Assembly (NCBI GenBank): GCA_964519385.1
Contig: CAZFLR010000005.1
Coordinates: 42,545 to 106,544, forward strand
Direction of reading: 5' to 3'
Source of the DNA: SVFI01 sp964519385
Lineage (GTDB): Bacteria; Bacillota; Clostridia; Lachnospirales; Lachnospiraceae
Length of the DNA: 64,000 nucleotides
Position numbers and translations under genes: made by a program. How positions within the stretch are numbered: the first letter of the stretch is position 1; the number at the start of each line of letters is the position of its first letter. Below are positions 25,894-34,755 of the stretch, in pieces. The notes beneath the pieces were generated by a model, which was given only the letters and a program-made list of their open reading frames with translations, did not search any database and had not been told where the DNA came from.

Positions 25894-27708
25894 ATGGCAG
25901 AATCAATGCAGGGATTAAAGAGAACTCACAGATGTACGGAAGTGTCTGCAGCGAACATCGGACAGACGGTTACCGTGATGGGATGGGTGGCAAAACAGAG
26001 AAATAAGGGCGGAATCATCTTTGTTGATTTGCGTGATCGAAGCGGTATTTTGCAGCTCATTTTTGAAGAGGATAAATGCGGAAGCGAGAATTTTGCAAAA
26101 GCTGAAAAGCTTAGAAGTGAATTTGTCGTAGCTGTTGTCGGAAAAGTTGAAAAGAGAGAGGGAGCAGTTAATGAAAATCTTGCGACAGGTGACATTGAGA
26201 TTATCGCCGAGCAGATTCGCGTTTTGTCTGAGGCTCAGACACCTCCTTTCCCAATTGAGGAGAACAGTAAGACAAAAGAAGAAATGCGTTTGAAATACAG
26301 ATATCTTGACCTTCGCAGACCGGATCTGCAGAGAAATCTCATGCTTCGCAGCAAGATTTGTACAGAGGTTCGTTCGTTCATGGCGAAAGAAGGATTTTTG
26401 GAGATAGAGACCCCGATTTTGAACAAGTCAACACCGGAAGGAGCAAGAGATTATCTTGTGCCGAGCCGTGTGCATCCGGGAAACTTTTATGCACTTCCGC
26501 AGTCACCGCAGTTGTTTAAACAGCTTTTGATGTGCTCCGGATATGACCGTTATATTCAGATTGCAAAATGTTTCAGGGATGAAGACCTGCGTGCCGACAG
26601 ACAGCCGGAGTTTACACAGATAGATATGGAACTCTCCTTCGTGGATGAGGAAGATGTGATTGATGTAAATGAAAGACTGATTCAGCATGTGTGCAAAGAA
26701 GCCATCGGTCTTGAGGTACAGCTTCCGCTTCCGAGAATGACATGGCAGGAGGCGATGGATCGTTTCGGTTCTGACAAGCCTGATACCCGCTTCGGCATGG
26801 AGCTTGTAGATGTTTCTGAGGTCGTGAAGGACTGTGGTTTCGGCGTGTTTACGGGCGCGCTTGAGAATGGCGGTTCTGTCCGTGGTATCAATGCGAAGGG
26901 ACAGGCAGAGATGCCGAGAAAGAAAATAGATGCCCTCGTGGATGCGGCAAAAGGCAATGGGGCAAAGGGCCTTGCCTATCTTGCTGTGCTTCCGGATGGC
27001 TCATACAAGTCCTCCTTTGCAAAGTTTATGACGGAGGATGAGCTGAAAGAGCTGGTGGCAGCGATGGACGGAGAACCTGGAGATCTGCTTCTCTTTGCTG
27101 CGGATAAGAATAAGATTGTCTGGAATGTGCTCGGTGCACTCCGACTTGATCTTGCAAAGAAAATGGAACTGATTGATGAGGATAAATTTAATTTCTTGTG
27201 GATTACCGAATTTCCGCTTCTTGAGTGGGATGAGGAGGAAAACCGTTTCGTGGCGGTTCATCACCCGTTTACAATGCCTATGGAGGAGGATTGGCAGTAC
27301 ATTGATACCGATCCGGGACGCGTAAGGGCAAAAGCATACGATATCGTTTTGAACGGTGTGGAGCTCGGAGGCGGATCTGTCAGAATCCACCAGGATGATA
27401 TACAGGAAAAAATGTTTGAGGTTATCGGTATCGAAAAGGAAGAGGCATGGGATCGTTTCGGATTTCTCCTTTCTGCCTTTAAGTATGGTGTTCCGCCTCA
27501 TGCAGGTCTGGCATACGGCCTTGACCGAATGGTAATGCTTCTTGTAAAAGCGGAGAGTATCCGTGAAGTAATGGCATTCCCGAAAGTAAAGGATGCTTCC
27601 TGCCTGATGTCAGAAGCTCCGAATGTCGTAGATGACAAACAGCTTGAGGAGCTTGGTATTGCCATTGTGAAGCCGGAGGAGAATGCCGGAGAGGAACAGA
27701 CACAGTAA
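25894..27708 (+). CDS. aspS: Aspartyl-tRNA synthetase
   Basis: 604 residues, bacterial type: N-terminal OB anticodon-binding domain (about 15-115), class II core with motif 2 KCFRDEDLRADRQPEFTQID, the inserted GAD domain (about 300-425) and motif 3 GLAYGLDRMVMLL (about 545). It charges tRNA-Asp. Whether it is discriminating cannot be read here; no gatCAB genes are in the window. AGGAGGAGA precedes the ATG. Confidence 0.97.
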   Translation: MAESMQGLKRTHRCTEVSAANIGQTVTVMGWVAKQRNKGGIIFVDLRDRSGILQLIFEEDKCGSENFAKAEKLRSEFVVAVVGKVEKREGAVNENLATGDIEIIAEQIRVLSEAQTPPFPIEENSKTKEEMRLKYRYLDLRRPDLQRNLMLRSKICTEVRSFMAKEGFLEIETPILNKSTPEGARDYLVPSRVHPGNFYALPQSPQLFKQLLMCSGYDRYIQIAKCFRDEDLRADRQPEFTQIDMELSFVDEEDVIDVNERLIQHVCKEAIGLEVQLPLPRMTWQEAMDRFGSDKPDTRFGMELVDVSEVVKDCGFGVFTGALENGGSVRGINAKGQAEMPRKKIDALVDAAKGNGAKGLAYLAVLPDGSYKSSFAKFMTEDELKELVAAMDGEPGDLLLFAADKNKIVWNVLGALRLDLAKKMELIDEDKFNFLWITEFPLLEWDEEENRFVAVHHPFTMPMEEDWQYIDTDPGRVRAKAYDIVLNGVELGGGSVRIHQDDIQEKMFEVIGIEKEEAWDRFGFLLSAFKYGVPPHAGLAYGLDRMVMLLVKAESIREVMAFPKVKDASCLMSEAPNVVDDKQLEELGIAIVKPEENAGEEQTQ

Positions 27709-27719
27709 GAGGTTTCTTT

Positions 27720-28463
27720 ATGATTCGACTTTTTGTAGTCAATATATCCATGCTGCTGGATGAGGCAGGTTTTAAAAAGGCTTATCTGCGTTCTTCAAAG
27801 GAACGCAGGGAAAAAGCTGACAAATTAAGACAGCCTGAGGATAAAGCAAGGTGTATTGCCGCCGGTTTGCTGCTGGCGTATGCATATGAAAAATTCAGAG
27901 AAGAATATATAAAAGAGTTAGCGAGAGCTAACTCTTTTGGCTATGCGGCGGAGCAGGAAAAAAGAATTCCGGAAAAATTGCCTGAAATTAGAGAGAGAGA
28001 GGGAGGAAAACCCGAGCTGGTCTTTGCAGACGGAGCGGAAGGCGGAATTTATTTCAATCTGTCGCATTCGGGAGCGTATGTCATCTGCGTGGTGGCTGAT
28101 TTTGAAGTCGGTGCGGATATCCAGCGAAGAACGAATATCCGGGAGAGCCTGATAAGGCGTTTTTTTTCGGAAGAGGAAAACATGCGGATGAATGAATGTG
28201 GTGAAGATGAGATTTTGAAAGAGAGAATGTTTGCAAAAATCTGGACAGTGAAAGAGGCGCGGGCAAAGCTGACCGGACGAGGCATTGCGGAGATTATGGA
28301 AAACGGTGACCGGGACGGTGCGACGGAGTGTCATATCTGGCAGGGTGAGTTAGATATGGATTATGCGTGGGCAGTTGCCTGTTATAAGGAAGATATAAGT
28401 AAAGATTCTTTTGGAATATCCGGTCCGGTTGCGGCGGATGAAGGAGAAGTGTTTTATGGATGA
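27720..28463 (+). CDS. 4'-phosphopantetheinyl transferase superfamily protein
   Basis: 247 residues of the Sfp/Gsp type. VGADIQ (about 125-130), RFFSEEE (about 146) and WTVKEARAKLTGRG (about 179) supply the metal and CoA-binding residues. It transfers phosphopantetheine from CoA to a carrier protein. Odd feature: codons about 64-73 (27910-27937) form a perfect 12-bp inverted repeat ending in CTCTTTT, in a stretch that looks like an insertion relative to the usual spacing between the N-terminal helix and the core. No polyketide or peptide synthetase genes are near. Confidence 0.87.
   Translation: MIRLFVVNISMLLDEAGFKKAYLRSSKERREKADKLRQPEDKARCIAAGLLLAYAYEKFREEYIKELARANSFGYAAEQEKRIPEKLPEIREREGGKPELVFADGAEGGIYFNLSHSGAYVICVVADFEVGADIQRRTNIRESLIRRFFSEEENMRMNECGEDEILKERMFAKIWTVKEARAKLTGRGIAEIMENGDRDGATECHIWQGELDMDYAWAVACYKEDISKDSFGISGPVAADEGEVFYG
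27910..27937. repeat. Perfect 12-bp inverted repeat inside the PPTase gene
   Basis: AAAAGAGTTAGC and GCTAACTCTTTT around GAGA. It looks like an intrinsic terminator by itself but is read through in frame as part of the protein. Confidence 0.8.
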
Positions 28464-29163
28464 AAAATTTGTGAGGAGTGCGATGCTTCTGGGGAGAGAA
28501 AAAACGGAAGCTCTGGGAGATAAGAAAGTAGCGATTTTCGGCATCGGCGGTGTCGGCGGTTATGTAGCGGAAGCACTGGCGCGGACAGGAATCGGAGCTT
28601 TTGAGCTGGTGGATCATGACACGGTCAATGAATCCAATATCAACCGTCAGATTATTGCAACTATGGATACCATAGGGAGAAATAAGGCGGAAGTTATGAA
28701 AGAACGTATTCTGTCTGTGAATCCCGAGGCGCAGGTCCGGGTCCGGGACTGTTTCTTTTTGCCGGAAACAGCGGATGAGTTTTACTTTGAAGAATACGAT
28801 TATGTAGTTGACGCGGTTGATACTGTGACTGCCAAGCTTGAGATTATAGAACGTGCAAAAAAAGCAGGAATACCGGTTATCAGTGCCATGGGGGCGGGAA
28901 ATAAACTTGATCCGACCCGTTTTGAAGTGGCAGATATATCGGAGACAAGTGTATGTCCGCTTGCAAAGGTAATGCGGCGCGAATTGAAAAAGAGGGGGAT
29001 TTCAGATGTGAAGGTGGTTTATTCCCGGGAGGAGGCAATGACTCCGCTTTTTTCTCTGCCACAGGAGGAAACCCGGAAAAAAACGCCGGGTTCCGTGGCA
29101 TTTGTTCCTTCGGTGGCGGGACTGGTTCTCGCATCGGAGGTTGTCAAAGATCTGACACGGTAG
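28456..29163 (+). CDS. tcdA: tRNA threonylcarbamoyladenosine dehydratase (TcdA-like)
   Basis: 235 residues; ATG at 28456 overlaps the previous gene by 8 bases and has AAGGAGAAG upstream. E1-like fold: GIGGVGGYVAEALARTGIG (about 30-48), DHDTVNESNINRQ (about 53) and DAVDTVTAKLEII. The family ATP-dependently cyclises t6A37 to ct6A in tRNAs decoding ANN codons. ThiF/MoeB relatives differ by partner genes, none of which are near. Confidence 0.9.
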   Translation: MDEKFVRSAMLLGREKTEALGDKKVAIFGIGGVGGYVAEALARTGIGAFELVDHDTVNESNINRQIIATMDTIGRNKAEVMKERILSVNPEAQVRVRDCFFLPETADEFYFEEYDYVVDAVDTVTAKLEIIERAKKAGIPVISAMGAGNKLDPTRFEVADISETSVCPLAKVMRRELKKRGISDVKVVYSREEAMTPLFSLPQEETRKKTPGSVAFVPSVAGLVLASEVVKDLTR

Positions 29164-29653
29164 TTTCAATGCCGTTGGCGATTGCCTGGGCAATGTCTGT
29201 GAAATTTTCATCGAAAAAAGTGTTGTCACGGGCTGTGTTAATATAGCCGATTTCTAAAAGAACGGCGGGCATGTTGGTTCGTGAAAGAACCGTGAGATTT
29301 TTTCGCTCGGTGATACCGAGATTTGCAAGTCCGATATTTTCAAGCTCCCGGTCGATATTCCGGGCAAGCTCTCCGGCGATACCGGAATCGGAGTATACAA
29401 GCGTTTCCACGCCGGAGTAAGTATCCGGTACGGGAGTGGAATTTCTGTGAATGGAAATAAACAGGTCGGCCGCTGCATTGTTGGCTTTAGCTGCTTTTTG
29501 GGAAGGAGACTCGTAGATGTCTCCTTCTCTTGTATATAGTATGTTAAGATCCGGATTCTGGGAAAGAATCTGACCGACGGCGAGAGTGAGAGCAAGTACG
29601 TCATCTTTTTCGCGACGGCCTTCAAAAGTGGCACCGGAATCGCTTCCGCCGTG
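29144..29653 (-). pseudogene. N-acetylmuramoyl-L-alanine amidase, 3' part split by the element
   Basis: Minus-strand frame encoding about 170 residues from HGGSDSGATFEG to the stop. It shows the amidase_3 landmarks: FISIHRNS (second zinc-ligand region) and LLEIGYINTARDN (catalytic Glu region). The N-terminal VLDAGHGG piece lies 9.2 kb away at 38880-38957 on the same strand, and joining the two at the shared TCCGCCGTG regenerates an uninterrupted reading frame of about 196 residues. At the junction this half has no start codon and the frame runs into recombinase-side sequence, so it is not expressed as an amidase while the element is present. It overlaps the end of tcdA by 20 bases, convergently. 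Confidence 0.9.
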
Positions 29654-29669
29654 GTAGTAAATAGGGCAC
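29645..29669. other. attL attachment site
   Basis: Core TCCGCCGTG, then G, then element arm TAGTAAATAGGGCAC. The host side (towards lower coordinates) continues the amidase frame SDSGATF. Confidence 0.88.
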
Positions 29670-29673
29670 GTTT

Positions 29674-31161
29674 TTAAATTGCGACATAATAATGAAAAAC
29701 TAAGGTTTTGGTGGCCTTGTAGAATGTAATATATTTCACTATATTCCGCAGGGCAGAAGCTTTCTTTTGATAATCAGCCTCTGATTCGATGATTTCTAAG
29801 GCTGTCCGTACATTATTCCGGAAGGTTTCCTGAATTTCATCCCCGGAAAGAGATAAAGCATTCAGGTTATCAATTTTGCTTAGCAATTCCTGCCGCCTAA
29901 GAGCGAGCATGTGTTTATTATCCCTGTATTCCTCCAGCGTATCAACACCATTTTGGTAAGCCTGTTTAATCCGCCTTTGTCGTTCCTCAATTCGCTTTAG
30001 CTCCTCCTGATATATTATAAGCTCTGTGTTGTTATCAACTTTGGTATTGATGATTGTGTATTCGACATTATCATCGCTGAGAACAGCGGTTAAAGAATCA
30101 ATCACGGCAGCAGTCAGTTTCCTTTCGGAGATGGATTGAGATTCCGGATGTCGGCCGGAACGGTAACCGAGACATTGAAAGCTGTTGGAGGCGGTAGAGC
30201 TTTTGCAGCTAGATTTCCACGAAAGGGAACGACCACATATCGAACATTTGACCATGCCCGACAGCCAGTGCCTGGTGTGAGAAATCGGATGACTGTATTT
30301 CATTCGCGATTGCAGAATCATTTCATTTCGTTGCTGTGCCCGGTTCCAGGTATCCATATCGAGAATAGGTACATGCTGACTGTCGCTGATAATCCATTCG
30401 GATTTATCTTTCAGGGCAGAGGTTCCGGAGGACTGCCTGCGGTTCCAGCGGAGCTTACCGATATAAAAAGGATTTTCAAGCAGATATTTCACGGTCTCAC
30501 TGGTCCAGATATTCCCACGCTTTGTTTTGATATGATTATCGTTTAAATATCGTACAATGGCATTCTTATCTTCGCCATTTACGAACTTTTCAAAGATAAG
30601 ACGGACAACTGCCGCCTGTTCTTCATTAATCGATGGGATTCCCCCTTTAACGTGGTCGTAGCCATACGGCGCGGAACTGTTGTATAATCCCTTTTCTGCT
30701 TTAAGCTTCATGGAACGGCGGACTTCCATTCCAAGATTGTAGGAATAGAATTCATCCTGCCATTCAATAATCATTTCAATTAAACGTCCATACATGCCTT
30801 CCATGATGGGTTCTGAGACAGATATAATATCAATTTCGCATTTTTTCCTTAATATACTCTTGTAGTAGGTGGATTCGTCCTGATTGCGGGCAAAGCGTGA
30901 AAATTTCCAAACAAGGAGAACATCAAAGGGTTTGGGTTTCATTTTAGCTGTGGCAATCATAGTTTGAAATGCGGCACGCTTGTTGGCACTTCGCCCGGAT
31001 ACTCCCTCTTCTTCAATAAAAATAAATTCATCCAGAATTAAGAGGTTGTTGTTCTTGGCATAGCATTTGATTTCAGCCATCTGGGATTCCGGACTAATAT
31101 CCAACTGATTGTCGGTGCTGACGCGGATATATACGGCAGCAGTGCGTAGAGTTGTATTCAT
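29674..31161 (-). CDS. Large serine recombinase (integrase)
   Basis: 495 residues. N-terminal resolvase domain with YIRVSTDNQ (nucleophile Ser15), EEEGVSGRSANKR and VLLVWKFSRFARNQ; then the recombinase domain (NEEQAAVVRLIFEKFV, LENPFYIGKLRWNRR), a zinc ribbon (CSICGRSLSW and a later Cys pair) and a C-terminal coiled coil (about 385-440). All elements are intact, so it should catalyse integration, and with a directionality factor excision, of this element. It ends 5 bases inside attL, the usual position. AAAGGG precedes the ATG by 7 bases. Confidence 0.95.
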   Translation of the reverse strand: MNTTLRTAAVYIRVSTDNQLDISPESQMAEIKCYAKNNNLLILDEFIFIEEEGVSGRSANKRAAFQTMIATAKMKPKPFDVLLVWKFSRFARNQDESTYYKSILRKKCEIDIISVSEPIMEGMYGRLIEMIIEWQDEFYSYNLGMEVRRSMKLKAEKGLYNSSAPYGYDHVKGGIPSINEEQAAVVRLIFEKFVNGEDKNAIVRYLNDNHIKTKRGNIWTSETVKYLLENPFYIGKLRWNRRQSSGTSALKDKSEWIISDSQHVPILDMDTWNRAQQRNEMILQSRMKYSHPISHTRHWLSGMVKCSICGRSLSWKSSCKSSTASNSFQCLGYRSGRHPESQSISERKLTAAVIDSLTAVLSDDNVEYTIINTKVDNNTELIIYQEELKRIEERQRRIKQAYQNGVDTLEEYRDNKHMLALRRQELLSKIDNLNALSLSGDEIQETFRNNVRTALEIIESEADYQKKASALRNIVKYITFYKATKTLVFHYYVAI

Positions 31162-31290
31162 AGTATCACCCTTTCATAAATACTCGATTTTGGACATAAA
31201 AATGCCCGGTAACTTGATATTTATACCGGGAAATGATACAATAATCGTGCTTGAGGGTTGTATCATTCCGATATCGACCTGCTCGTCCCG

Positions 31291-31320
31291 GTGTTGGTAG
31301 CACCGGGGCGATTTTTTTAT
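31291..31320. repeat. Direct repeat copy 1 (hairpin plus T tract)
   Basis: GTGTTGGTAGCACCGGGG at 31291-31308 followed by CGATTTTTTTATG. With the preceding CCCG it folds as CCCGGTG/CACCGGG, so on the plus strand it looks like a terminator. An identical 18-mer lies at 32253-32270. Confidence 0.75.
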
Positions 31321-32228
31321 GTTTCTTCTGTTCTGTCCAATAAAATTGGCTCATGCGCGTTAAGTGGTGATATAACACTTTGACCAATGCGTGCTTCGAG
31401 TTCGCGGCGGGCATTGCCGGCAATGGCACCACCTTCTAAAACAGTTTCTTTTGTCTCAGAATAACCTTTAGGGTTTTGTGCCTGCGAAATAGCAGTAGCA
31501 GAAACCTCCGCCAGTTGATTGAGTGCCAGCTCGATGTTTGTCATGTTGTCACGCAGGTTTTCTTTATGAAGTCCTTTATATTCTTTGTATTCTTTTACAG
31601 ACTTTCCTGACCATGCTTGTGTTAAAACATTTGTGAGAGCAGCATATTGGCGACTGTCTTCAATGCCGGCACGTTTCCATTCGTCTGTAAGAAGCTTGCG
31701 GACGTCGATAGCATGCAGACGCTGTTCAATCCATTTCTCCGAGTAGCCTTTGGCACGGTATGTTCTAATCATACGCTCAAATGCAAGTTCAGGATTCGCG
31801 ATTTCGTCAAGTCGTTCCTTTCCGACTAAAGCGAGCCACTGTTTAAAAGGTTCAGCTTTTTTGGATGGAATGGACTGGATGATACGAAGTAGCTGCTCTG
31901 TGTTGGCACAATCTGTTTTACGCATTTTGCCATCTGAAGCTATCATTCTCAACTGGTGACAATTTGTCACCGTTTCATTTCCTTCTTCGGATAAGCGTTG
32001 CTTAAGTTTATTCCAATACTTTCTGCCGTCGGAACTATCCGTCAATACCTGGCACACATCTACAACAGAGAAATACCATTCTTCCTCCTGTTTATGCCAT
32101 ACTTTACGAATTTTATCATCGTAAAAAAATTCTAAATCCTGTTCATTATAGTTTTCGATATTATCCACCGGCACCTGAACAGTAGTGTTGGTGTCATCAT
32201 CGTACATGAAAAAAAAGAAAACGTTCAC
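31317..32228 (-). CDS. BRO-N/DinD-like phage protein
   Basis: 303 residues from a GTG at 32228, or about 296 from the ATG at 32207; the ribosome site GAAGGAAG abuts the GTG, so the start is uncertain. The N-terminal half (about 30-150) is a Bro-N-type domain with WYFSVVDVCQVLT, GRKYWNKLKQRLSEEG and TEQLLRIIQSIPSKKAEPFKQWL. The C-terminal half is helical with AQNPKGYSETKE and AGNARRELEARIG, as in DinD. BRO proteins act as phage antirepressors; DinD inhibits RecA-related steps in E. coli. Flanked by two copies of an 18-bp repeat, so it may be a cassette. Confidence 0.85.
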   Translation of the reverse strand: MNVFFFFMYDDDTNTTVQVPVDNIENYNEQDLEFFYDDKIRKVWHKQEEEWYFSVVDVCQVLTDSSDGRKYWNKLKQRLSEEGNETVTNCHQLRMIASDGKMRKTDCANTEQLLRIIQSIPSKKAEPFKQWLALVGKERLDEIANPELAFERMIRTYRAKGYSEKWIEQRLHAIDVRKLLTDEWKRAGIEDSRQYAALTNVLTQAWSGKSVKEYKEYKGLHKENLRDNMTNIELALNQLAEVSATAISQAQNPKGYSETKETVLEGGAIAGNARRELEARIGQSVISPLNAHEPILLDRTEET

Positions 32229-32252
32229 CTTCCTTCGTGTATAGCAGTCCCT

Positions 32253-32279
32253 GTGTTGGTAGCACCGGGGGTATTTTTA
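32253..32279. repeat. Direct repeat copy 2
   Basis: Same 18-mer as 31291-31308 followed by GTATTTTTATG. Copies 1 and 2 flank the BRO gene 962 bases apart in the same orientation. A 13-base core, TTGGTAGCACCGG, recurs a third time inside the ImmA-like gene (33811-33823). Confidence 0.75.
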
Positions 32280-32365
32280 TGCTAGAATGTTTACAATTTG
32301 TTTATGGATTTTTTATCACAATAGTAATAATATACTATATGAGGAATGACAAGGAGGAGAATGAT

Positions 32366-32587
32366 ATGATAAAAGTGTTAAATAGATTGTTCAATATAGT
32401 TTTTTTCATATCATTATTCCTGGCCATCTTATCGTTGTTTTGTAGGATAGTAAAAACTCTTTCTTTGGATTTGGCGATTTTCCAAAGCTTTTACATTACA
32501 ATCATAATAACTACAGTGATAATAAGTATTTCGTTTATATTATCTCTTCGTCTGCATCGTCTGTTAGCACATCTTCAGGCAAAATAA
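32366..32587 (+). CDS. Small membrane protein of the prophage
   Basis: 73 residues; ATG at 32366 follows AAGGAGGAG by 6 bases. Two hydrophobic helices (about 9-28 and 37-60) and a basic tail. A longer reading from 32279 would add a third helix. It runs opposite to, and its end overlaps by 53 bases, the EVE-like gene. I do not recognise a family; small two-helix proteins in lysogeny regions can be holin-like, toxin or exclusion proteins. Its A/T-rich codon use is like the neighbouring prophage genes. Confidence 0.6.
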   Translation: MIKVLNRLFNIVFFISLFLAILSLFCRIVKTLSLDLAIFQSFYITIIITTVIISISFILSLRLHRLLAHLQAK

Positions 32588-33707
32588 TTTGCGCTTCCCC
32601 AGGGGAAAGGGCAGCCTGAATTCTCATCGACTGAGCGCATTCTGATAATGAAGTGAGCGGTTTCTCCAAATCAGCAGGATTTATTCCTGCTTCTTTTATT
32701 TGTTGATATATTTTAATTTTCTTTTCGTAATTGTCTAACTGTAGACTTTGCAATTTTTCTTTTTCGATATCAGCAGATATTTTCAATGTTAAAATTTGTT
32801 TTATTACATTAATTGCGCCTGGAAATTTTACAGTTAAGAAACTACCACCTCCAATAAGAATCACCATTCCAAACAGTATGAGATAGTTACTTGAAAGCCA
32901 TTGAAAACCGTTTTCTATTGCAATTACTATATCTCCAGGTGATTGCAAAGCAAGCTTAGTAGAAATATTTCTTTCAGGAATGAACTTTGTAAGAGAGTCG
33001 GTAGTGCTGTATAACATTTTACTCAGTTCTGTAAGACCAATAGGTTCCTCTTTAGTAACGTTAAATATTAAATGTACATCGTCTTTAAAAGAGTAGTAGT
33101 TATAAATTTGGTCCAAAATAATAGTAGAGTATGCATCAAGGCTATTTATGCCATGATAACTTGAAATAGCACGATACAGATGATAATTTAAGAACTCAGA
33201 TTTTATGGTGCGAATAATCTGAATATGTCGGCGCTTACGGTATGGACAATATACATCATTTATTTCCACTTCTTTATTCTCAATTTTTTTTATGATTGTG
33301 TTTTCAAGTTCAACAGTTTTATCACTTTCCTCAAAGTATTCCCCGGCAAATGCAAAGGTCACAACAGAACTCCCTTTGCTTGGAATGACGAGAATGTCAT
33401 TGGGCTTAACGTCATATATGAAACTTTTACATTTATTAATTACAAGCTTGGGACGTTTGATTTCCGGATATTGCATCAAAATGTTGTCTGCAACCGTAGA
33501 CTCATTCTCAAAAGATGTTTGTTCTGTAATAGCATTCCAAGCGAGTGCAACATATTTTCTGGTAAGGAATTCTTGATAGAAATATCCTTTTTTTGTACGA
33601 ATCATCCAAAATTTTGTTTCAGATGGAATTTCTGTTAGTTTAAAACTTGAAAGAAAATCTAAAATTGTTTGCTCGTCAATAGGTGTGCATGTTACATCAT
33701 AATTCAT
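32535..33707 (-). CDS. EVE/PUA-like N-terminal domain membrane protein
   Basis: 390 residues; ATG at 33707 chosen for GAGGG upstream, 22 codons inside the longest frame. The N-terminal part (about 20-200) has FWMIRTKKGYFYQEFLTRKYVALAWNAI, read in pieces as FWMIRTKKGY and KYVALAWN, then DVKPNDILVIPSK, VTFAFAGEYFE and YRKRRHIQIIRTI. This order (charged WxxR start, VAxxWN, GDxxxxPS, G-E, RxVxW-like) matches the EVE/PUA-like modules found at the N-termini of Mrr-type restriction and other defence proteins. A single strong membrane helix follows (about 275-298), then a coiled coil and an acidic tail. Possibly a superinfection-exclusion factor; that function is inference. Confidence 0.72.
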   Translation of the reverse strand: MNYDVTCTPIDEQTILDFLSSFKLTEIPSETKFWMIRTKKGYFYQEFLTRKYVALAWNAITEQTSFENESTVADNILMQYPEIKRPKLVINKCKSFIYDVKPNDILVIPSKGSSVVTFAFAGEYFEESDKTVELENTIIKKIENKEVEINDVYCPYRKRRHIQIIRTIKSEFLNYHLYRAISSYHGINSLDAYSTIILDQIYNYYSFKDDVHLIFNVTKEEPIGLTELSKMLYSTTDSLTKFIPERNISTKLALQSPGDIVIAIENGFQWLSSNYLILFGMVILIGGGSFLTVKFPGAINVIKQILTLKISADIEKEKLQSLQLDNYEKKIKIYQQIKEAGINPADLEKPLTSLSECAQSMRIQAALSPGEAQIILPEDVLTDDADEEII

Positions 33708-33729
33708 AGTTTTACCCTCATTTCCTTTG

Positions 33730-34203
33730 TTATCCCTGTATTTCCAACACCCCGAGAGGTTCAAAGTACACAATGTAGTTATCTACAATTTTGTATAGCC
33801 CGTATTTCTCTTGGTAGCACCGGAGAGCTTCTGAAAAAAACTCCTCAGTAACGTCCAAATGCTCCGCAGCGTCATATATGGTTTGACACCCGGCTTTGTA
33901 TGTTGCTATGATTCCGGATAAACCAATCAGTTTGTTGTAGGACCAGAGCCGCGCGCGATATTCCTGTTTGCGGTTTCTGGAATCTGTCAGGTCAATGATA
34001 TTTCCTACAGTCGTATAATGGTGCCCGAGTTCTTCGGCTAAAATACAGGACCGCTCCGCTGTGGAGCGGATTTTTTTATTGATGCCTATTACATCGCCGT
34101 TGATTAGTCCGGTGGCACCAGATTGAAAGTTTGCCTGTTCAATCACATACAAGTCATGCTCTGCTGCTTCCTGAAGCAGGTTTTCGTAAATCAATTTTAT
34201 CAC
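33730..34203 (-). CDS. ImmA/IrrE-family metallopeptidase
   Basis: 157 residues. The zinc motif reads LAEELGHHYT (about 75-84), the EELGHH variant common in phage copies rather than HEIGH. Start GTG at 34203 is one base after GAGGGGA; a TTG at 34194 is better spaced. In ICEBs1-like elements ImmA cleaves the partner CI-type repressor, here the HTH gene just upstream (21-base gap, same operon), releasing induction. The gene includes a 13-base match to the repeats flanking the BRO gene. Confidence 0.87.
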   Translation of the reverse strand: MIKLIYENLLQEAAEHDLYVIEQANFQSGATGLINGDVIGINKKIRSTAERSCILAEELGHHYTTVGNIIDLTDSRNRKQEYRARLWSYNKLIGLSGIIATYKAGCQTIYDAAEHLDVTEEFFSEALRCYQEKYGLYKIVDNYIVYFEPLGVLEIQG

Positions 34204-34224
34204 TCCCCTCTAAATCTAATTGTA

Positions 34225-34701
34225 TTATTCTGGTCTTTTTAAGTTTTCAAGATCCTGCATCATCTTCTGAACTTCGGCAGGATCGGTAGAAGCGTTGTGA
34301 GCTGCTTTAATCTTGAAAAGTTCAGAAAATTCGTCAGTAACTTGAGCATCATCAGTGAAGAAGGTTATTTGTCCTGGCATTTTCTTTGGTTTACTAATGT
34401 AAGCCTCTTCCAAAACCGAATCAACCATGTTTCTCCCACGCTCATCTAACGAACGATATTTTTTAATTAGGTTGAGTTCTTTTATAGATACTTCATCTTC
34501 TGGAAGATTTGATTGGAGAAAATATGAAGCAGTTACATGTAGAGAGTTACATATCAATGACAGCATTTCGATATCAGGTTTACTGACGCCCTTCTCCCAA
34601 TTACTTATTGTTGTATTAGTAGTACCAACTAATTTAGCCAAATCAGATTGTTTTAATTCCGCATCAATTCGCGCAATTTTTAATTTTTCACCAAACGTCA
34701 T
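34225..34701 (-). CDS. CI-like phage repressor (XRE family)
   Basis: 158 residues: N-terminal HTH (about 6-60; KLKIARIDAELKQSDLAKLVG, split as KLKIARIDAE then KQSDLAKLVG, and TISNWEKGVSKPDIE) and a helical C-terminal part without a LexA-type peptidase motif. Paired with ImmA, so control is probably by proteolysis. It is divergent from the Cro-like gene across a 156-base region with three matching operators. AGGAGG lies 8 bases before the ATG. Confidence 0.9.
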   Translation of the reverse strand: MTFGEKLKIARIDAELKQSDLAKLVGTTNTTISNWEKGVSKPDIEMLSLICNSLHVTASYFLQSNLPEDEVSIKELNLIKKYRSLDERGRNMVDSVLEEAYISKPKKMPGQITFFTDDAQVTDEFSELFKIKAAHNASTDPAEVQKMMQDLENLKRPE

Positions 34702-34755
34702 ATTAGTTACCTCCTAGCTGAATAGTACAACGATATTTAGAAAATGTAAATAAAA

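Noticed and set aside
30136..30546. Plus-strand frame within the recombinase gene
   Set aside because: Antisense to the conserved zinc ribbon and recombinase domain.
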